The position numbers and the translations under genes were made by a program. The notes below the pieces were generated by a model. The model saw only the letters and a program-made list of their open reading frames with translations. It was not told the origin of the DNA and did not search any database. From assembly GCA_023453665.1 (NCBI GenBank), contig JAEXTA010000067.1:1-25762 (forward strand): a DNA stretch of 25,762 nucleotides. Direction: 5' to 3'. The DNA is from Bacteroidota bacterium. Its GTDB lineage: Bacteria > Bacteroidota > Ignavibacteria > Ignavibacteriales > Ignavibacteriaceae. Below, one piece after another: positions 24,233 through 25,762 of this stretch (the first letter of the stretch is position 1; the number at the start of each line of letters is the position of its first letter).

Positions 24233-24766
24233 TTAGTTGATAAGTTTAGAAATTCTTTTAATAAGTTTTTGTCTGGCTTTGTGAAGCCGGCTTTTAACCA
24301 GGTCCTCATCAGTACCGAGCATCAATGCAATTTCGTGATATGAAAATCCGCCATATTCCTTTAGCAGGTAAACTTCTTTTTGTTCCGCAGGCATACTTTC
24401 AAGCTGGCTGTCAATTATCTGTTTTAGATCCTTCTGTTCAAGTGAATCCTGCGGTGATTCTCCAGATTCAAGTTCAACATTGTCAATATCATCAACTCCA
24501 TACTGGTCAACGTGGATTTTCTTTCTCCTGTAAACCTGGTACACTTCGTTGCGTGCTGTTTTGAAAAGCCAGAATTCAACACTCTGCAAATCTTTTATGT
24601 AATCCAGTGATTCAAAGAACTTCATAAAGATGTTCTGGGTAATATCCTCCGCAAGCATCCTGTCAGATGTCATCTTTAGTACAAAGTTGAAAATCTTTCT
24701 TTTTGTACGATTGAATATTTCTGTGAAGGTATCTCGTTTATTTATCAATCTTTTTCCGTATTTCAT
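24233..24766 (-). CDS. ECF-family RNA polymerase sigma factor
   Basis: 177 residues. Region 2 spans about residues 12-82 (IFNFVLKMTSDRMLAEDITQNIFMKFF for core binding, FWLFKTARNEVYQVYRRKK for the -10 element). An acidic linker with SPQDSLEQ leads to region 4 (about 113-172), with the typical LESMPAEQKEVYLLKEYGGFSYHEIA and a helix-turn-helix ending DLVKSRLHKARQKL. There is no region 3, as expected for ECF sigmas. First gene of a three-gene minus-strand operon with an anti-sigma-like membrane protein and a TonB-domain lipoprotein. No Shine-Dalgarno site is visible. Confidence 0.93.
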   Translation of the reverse strand: MKYGKRLINKRDTFTEIFNRTKRKIFNFVLKMTSDRMLAEDITQNIFMKFFESLDYIKDLQSVEFWLFKTARNEVYQVYRRKKIHVDQYGVDDIDNVELESGESPQDSLEQKDLKQIIDSQLESMPAEQKEVYLLKEYGGFSYHEIALMLGTDEDLVKSRLHKARQKLIKRISKLIN

Positions 24767-24929
24767 TTATGGAGATGATTGAGTAAAAGAAAAGTTCCCG
24801 CCTCAAAATATTTTTTGTTGTTTTTGTTCAAACTCTTTATGCTGAATATTTTTTTTATAAATTAGCCGTTAAATTTTTCAACACACTTAAATTTAGTTTT
24901 ACAAAAAGTAAGATGAAACTCATGTGATT
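24767..24929. promoter_or_regulatory. Divergent intergenic region between the ECF sigma operon and lysC
   Basis: 163 bases, AT-rich, and must contain both outward promoters. On the minus strand GGGAAC (complement of 24794-24799) followed by TTTTC resembles the GGAAC-type -35 box of ECF promoters, but it lies only 27 bases from the sigma-factor ATG, which would leave almost no leader. No definite -10 elements can be assigned. Confidence 0.35.
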
Positions 24930-25762
24930 ATGACAAATGTGATCGTTCAAAAATATGGCGGAAGTTCGGTAGCCGACACTCAGAAAATAAAATCCATTGC
25001 ACATAAAATATCTGAAAGGGTAAAGAACGGAAACAAATTAGTAGTTGTTGTTTCAGCAATGGGAAAAACTACCGATAACCTTATAAATCTTGCAAAAGAA
25101 ATCACTCAAAATCTTGTACCCCGTGAACTTGATATGCTGCTTACAACAGGCGAACAGGTCACTGCTGCATTGCTGGCAATTGCTCTTAATGACAAACGTA
25201 TTAACGCAAAATCTCTTAACGCTTTTCAGATAGGCATTGTTACAACAAATGATTTTAATGAAGCAAGAATCAAAAATTTAAAAGTTGAAAAACTTCAATC
25301 TGCATTGGAAGAAAATGATGCAGTTATTGTCACCGGATTTCAGGGAATAACAGATGAAGGTGAAATTACAACCTTAGGAAGAGGCGGGTCGGATACTTCT
25401 GCTGTTGCTCTTGCTGCTGCATTAAGTGCGCCGTGCGAGATTTACAGCGATGTTGCAGGTATTTATACAACCGATCCACGACTGCATCCATCGGCAAAAA
25501 AATTAAAAACTGTTACTTATGATGAAATGCTTGAGATGGCAAGTCTTGGTGCAAAAGTGCTGCACAGCAGATCAGTGGAAATAGCAAAAAAATATAAAAT
25601 TACTTTGTATTGTGGTTCAACATTTTCAGATGAGGAGGGAAGTTACGTGACAGAAACAAATATTGAACAGCCTGTTGTAAGCGGTTTGAGTGTAATGGAT
25701 AATCAAACCCAGGTAGTAATAAGTAATCTTCCGCAAAATTACGTGCTTGTACAGAAGATATT
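24930..25762 (+). CDS. lysC: Aspartate kinase (3' partial, runs off the window)
   Basis: The first 277 residues are visible. The enzyme phosphorylates aspartate with ATP, the first step to lysine, threonine and methionine. Family motifs: VQKYGGSSV (usually KFGGTSV), VVVSAMGKTTDNL, LLTTGEQVTAAL, VTGFQGIT, TLGRGGSDTSAVALAAAL and CEIYSDVAGIYTTDPR. An ACT-domain start is seen from about residue 250 (VVSGLSVMDNQTQVVI). The start codon is taken as the ATG at 24930; an in-frame GTG at 24924 is an alternative, and both have weak ribosome binding sites. It is divergent from the sigma-factor operon. Whether it is monofunctional or fused to homoserine dehydrogenase cannot be seen, because the 3' end is outside the window. 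Confidence 0.95.
   Translation, partial: MTNVIVQKYGGSSVADTQKIKSIAHKISERVKNGNKLVVVVSAMGKTTDNLINLAKEITQNLVPRELDMLLTTGEQVTAALLAIALNDKRINAKSLNAFQIGIVTTNDFNEARIKNLKVEKLQSALEENDAVIVTGFQGITDEGEITTLGRGGSDTSAVALAAALSAPCEIYSDVAGIYTTDPRLHPSAKKLKTVTYDEMLEMASLGAKVLHSRSVEIAKKYKITLYCGSTFSDEEGSYVTETNIEQPVVSGLSVMDNQTQVVISNLPQNYVLVQKI
25632..25649 (+). promoter_or_regulatory. Internal ribosome binding site and in-frame GTG in the aspartate kinase gene
   Basis: GAGGAGGGA at 25632-25640 is followed six bases later by GTG at 25647, in frame with the kinase (residue 240), just before the ACT region. In Bacillus subtilis and Corynebacterium glutamicum an internal start at about codon 245-250 produces a separate ACT-only beta subunit. 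The two consecutive GAG codons stand out in this gene, which mostly uses GAA. The site also encodes a plausible Glu-Glu-Gly, so coincidence remains possible. Confidence 0.5.

Noticed and set aside
24791..24802. Minus-strand GGGAACTTTTC as an ECF autoregulatory -35 box
   Set aside because: Only 27 bases from the sigma-factor start codon and no matching -10 element; spacing makes a normal promoter unlikely.
1..25762. CRISPR arrays, tRNA, rRNA or complete insertion sequences
   Set aside because: No regularly spaced repeats, cloverleaf sequences, rRNA-like blocks or transposase motifs were seen; the only mobile-like elements are the two short palindromic repeats.

Overview
The window is AT-rich and bacterial. 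It most likely comes from an Ignavibacteria-type member of the Bacteroidetes/Chlorobi (FCB) group. Four large secreted proteins end in the type A sorting domain of the type IX secretion system (T9SS), with the NYPNPFNP signature. Several genes have clear Shine-Dalgarno sites and GAA-biased codon use. The organism is inferred from these family features only.

Layout: (1) 1-2369, the 3' part of a T9SS-exported M36/thermolysin-like metallopeptidase, followed by a terminator. (2) 2544-2849, a small cysteine-rich putative lipoprotein. (3) 3225-7004, a gingipain-like (C25) T9SS protein whose catalytic histidine position appears to be glutamate. (4) 7166-16813, eight closely packed same-strand genes ending at a strong terminator: a T9SS-exported CapA-family protein, an unknown membrane protein, PgsB, PgsC, PgsW, an internally duplicated periplasmic protein, an outer-membrane beta-barrel and a seven-bladed LVIVD-propeller lipoprotein. 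(5) 17124-18940, a CNNM/CorC-type membrane protein and a small unknown protein. (6) 19157-22927, a multidomain T9SS protein (beta-propeller, CarboxypepD_reg-like, CBM9-like) with a near-perfect terminator. (7) 23021-24766 on the minus strand, an ECF sigma factor, a membrane anti-sigma-like protein and a lipoprotein with two TonB C-terminal domains. (8) 24930 to the window end, a 5' fragment of aspartate kinase.

The most interesting block is 7166-16813. PgsB and PgsC form the core ligase and membrane partner for poly-gamma-glutamate-type polyamides, and PgsW is a known companion. In a two-membrane cell the polymer must also cross the periplasm and outer membrane. The downstream genes supply plausible parts for that: a periplasmic two-domain protein, an outer-membrane barrel and a lipoprotein propeller. 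The CapA-like protein is routed to the surface by T9SS instead of being anchored in the inner membrane as PgsA/CapA is. I propose this as a candidate diderm poly-gamma-glutamate synthesis and export system; the export role is inference.

Two copies of a palindromic repeat lie at or inside this block. The second sits between the periplasmic-protein and barrel genes and creates a false N-terminal extension of the barrel ORF. The partial aspartate kinase gene holds an in-frame GTG with a strong ribosome binding site exactly where an independently translated regulatory subunit would begin.
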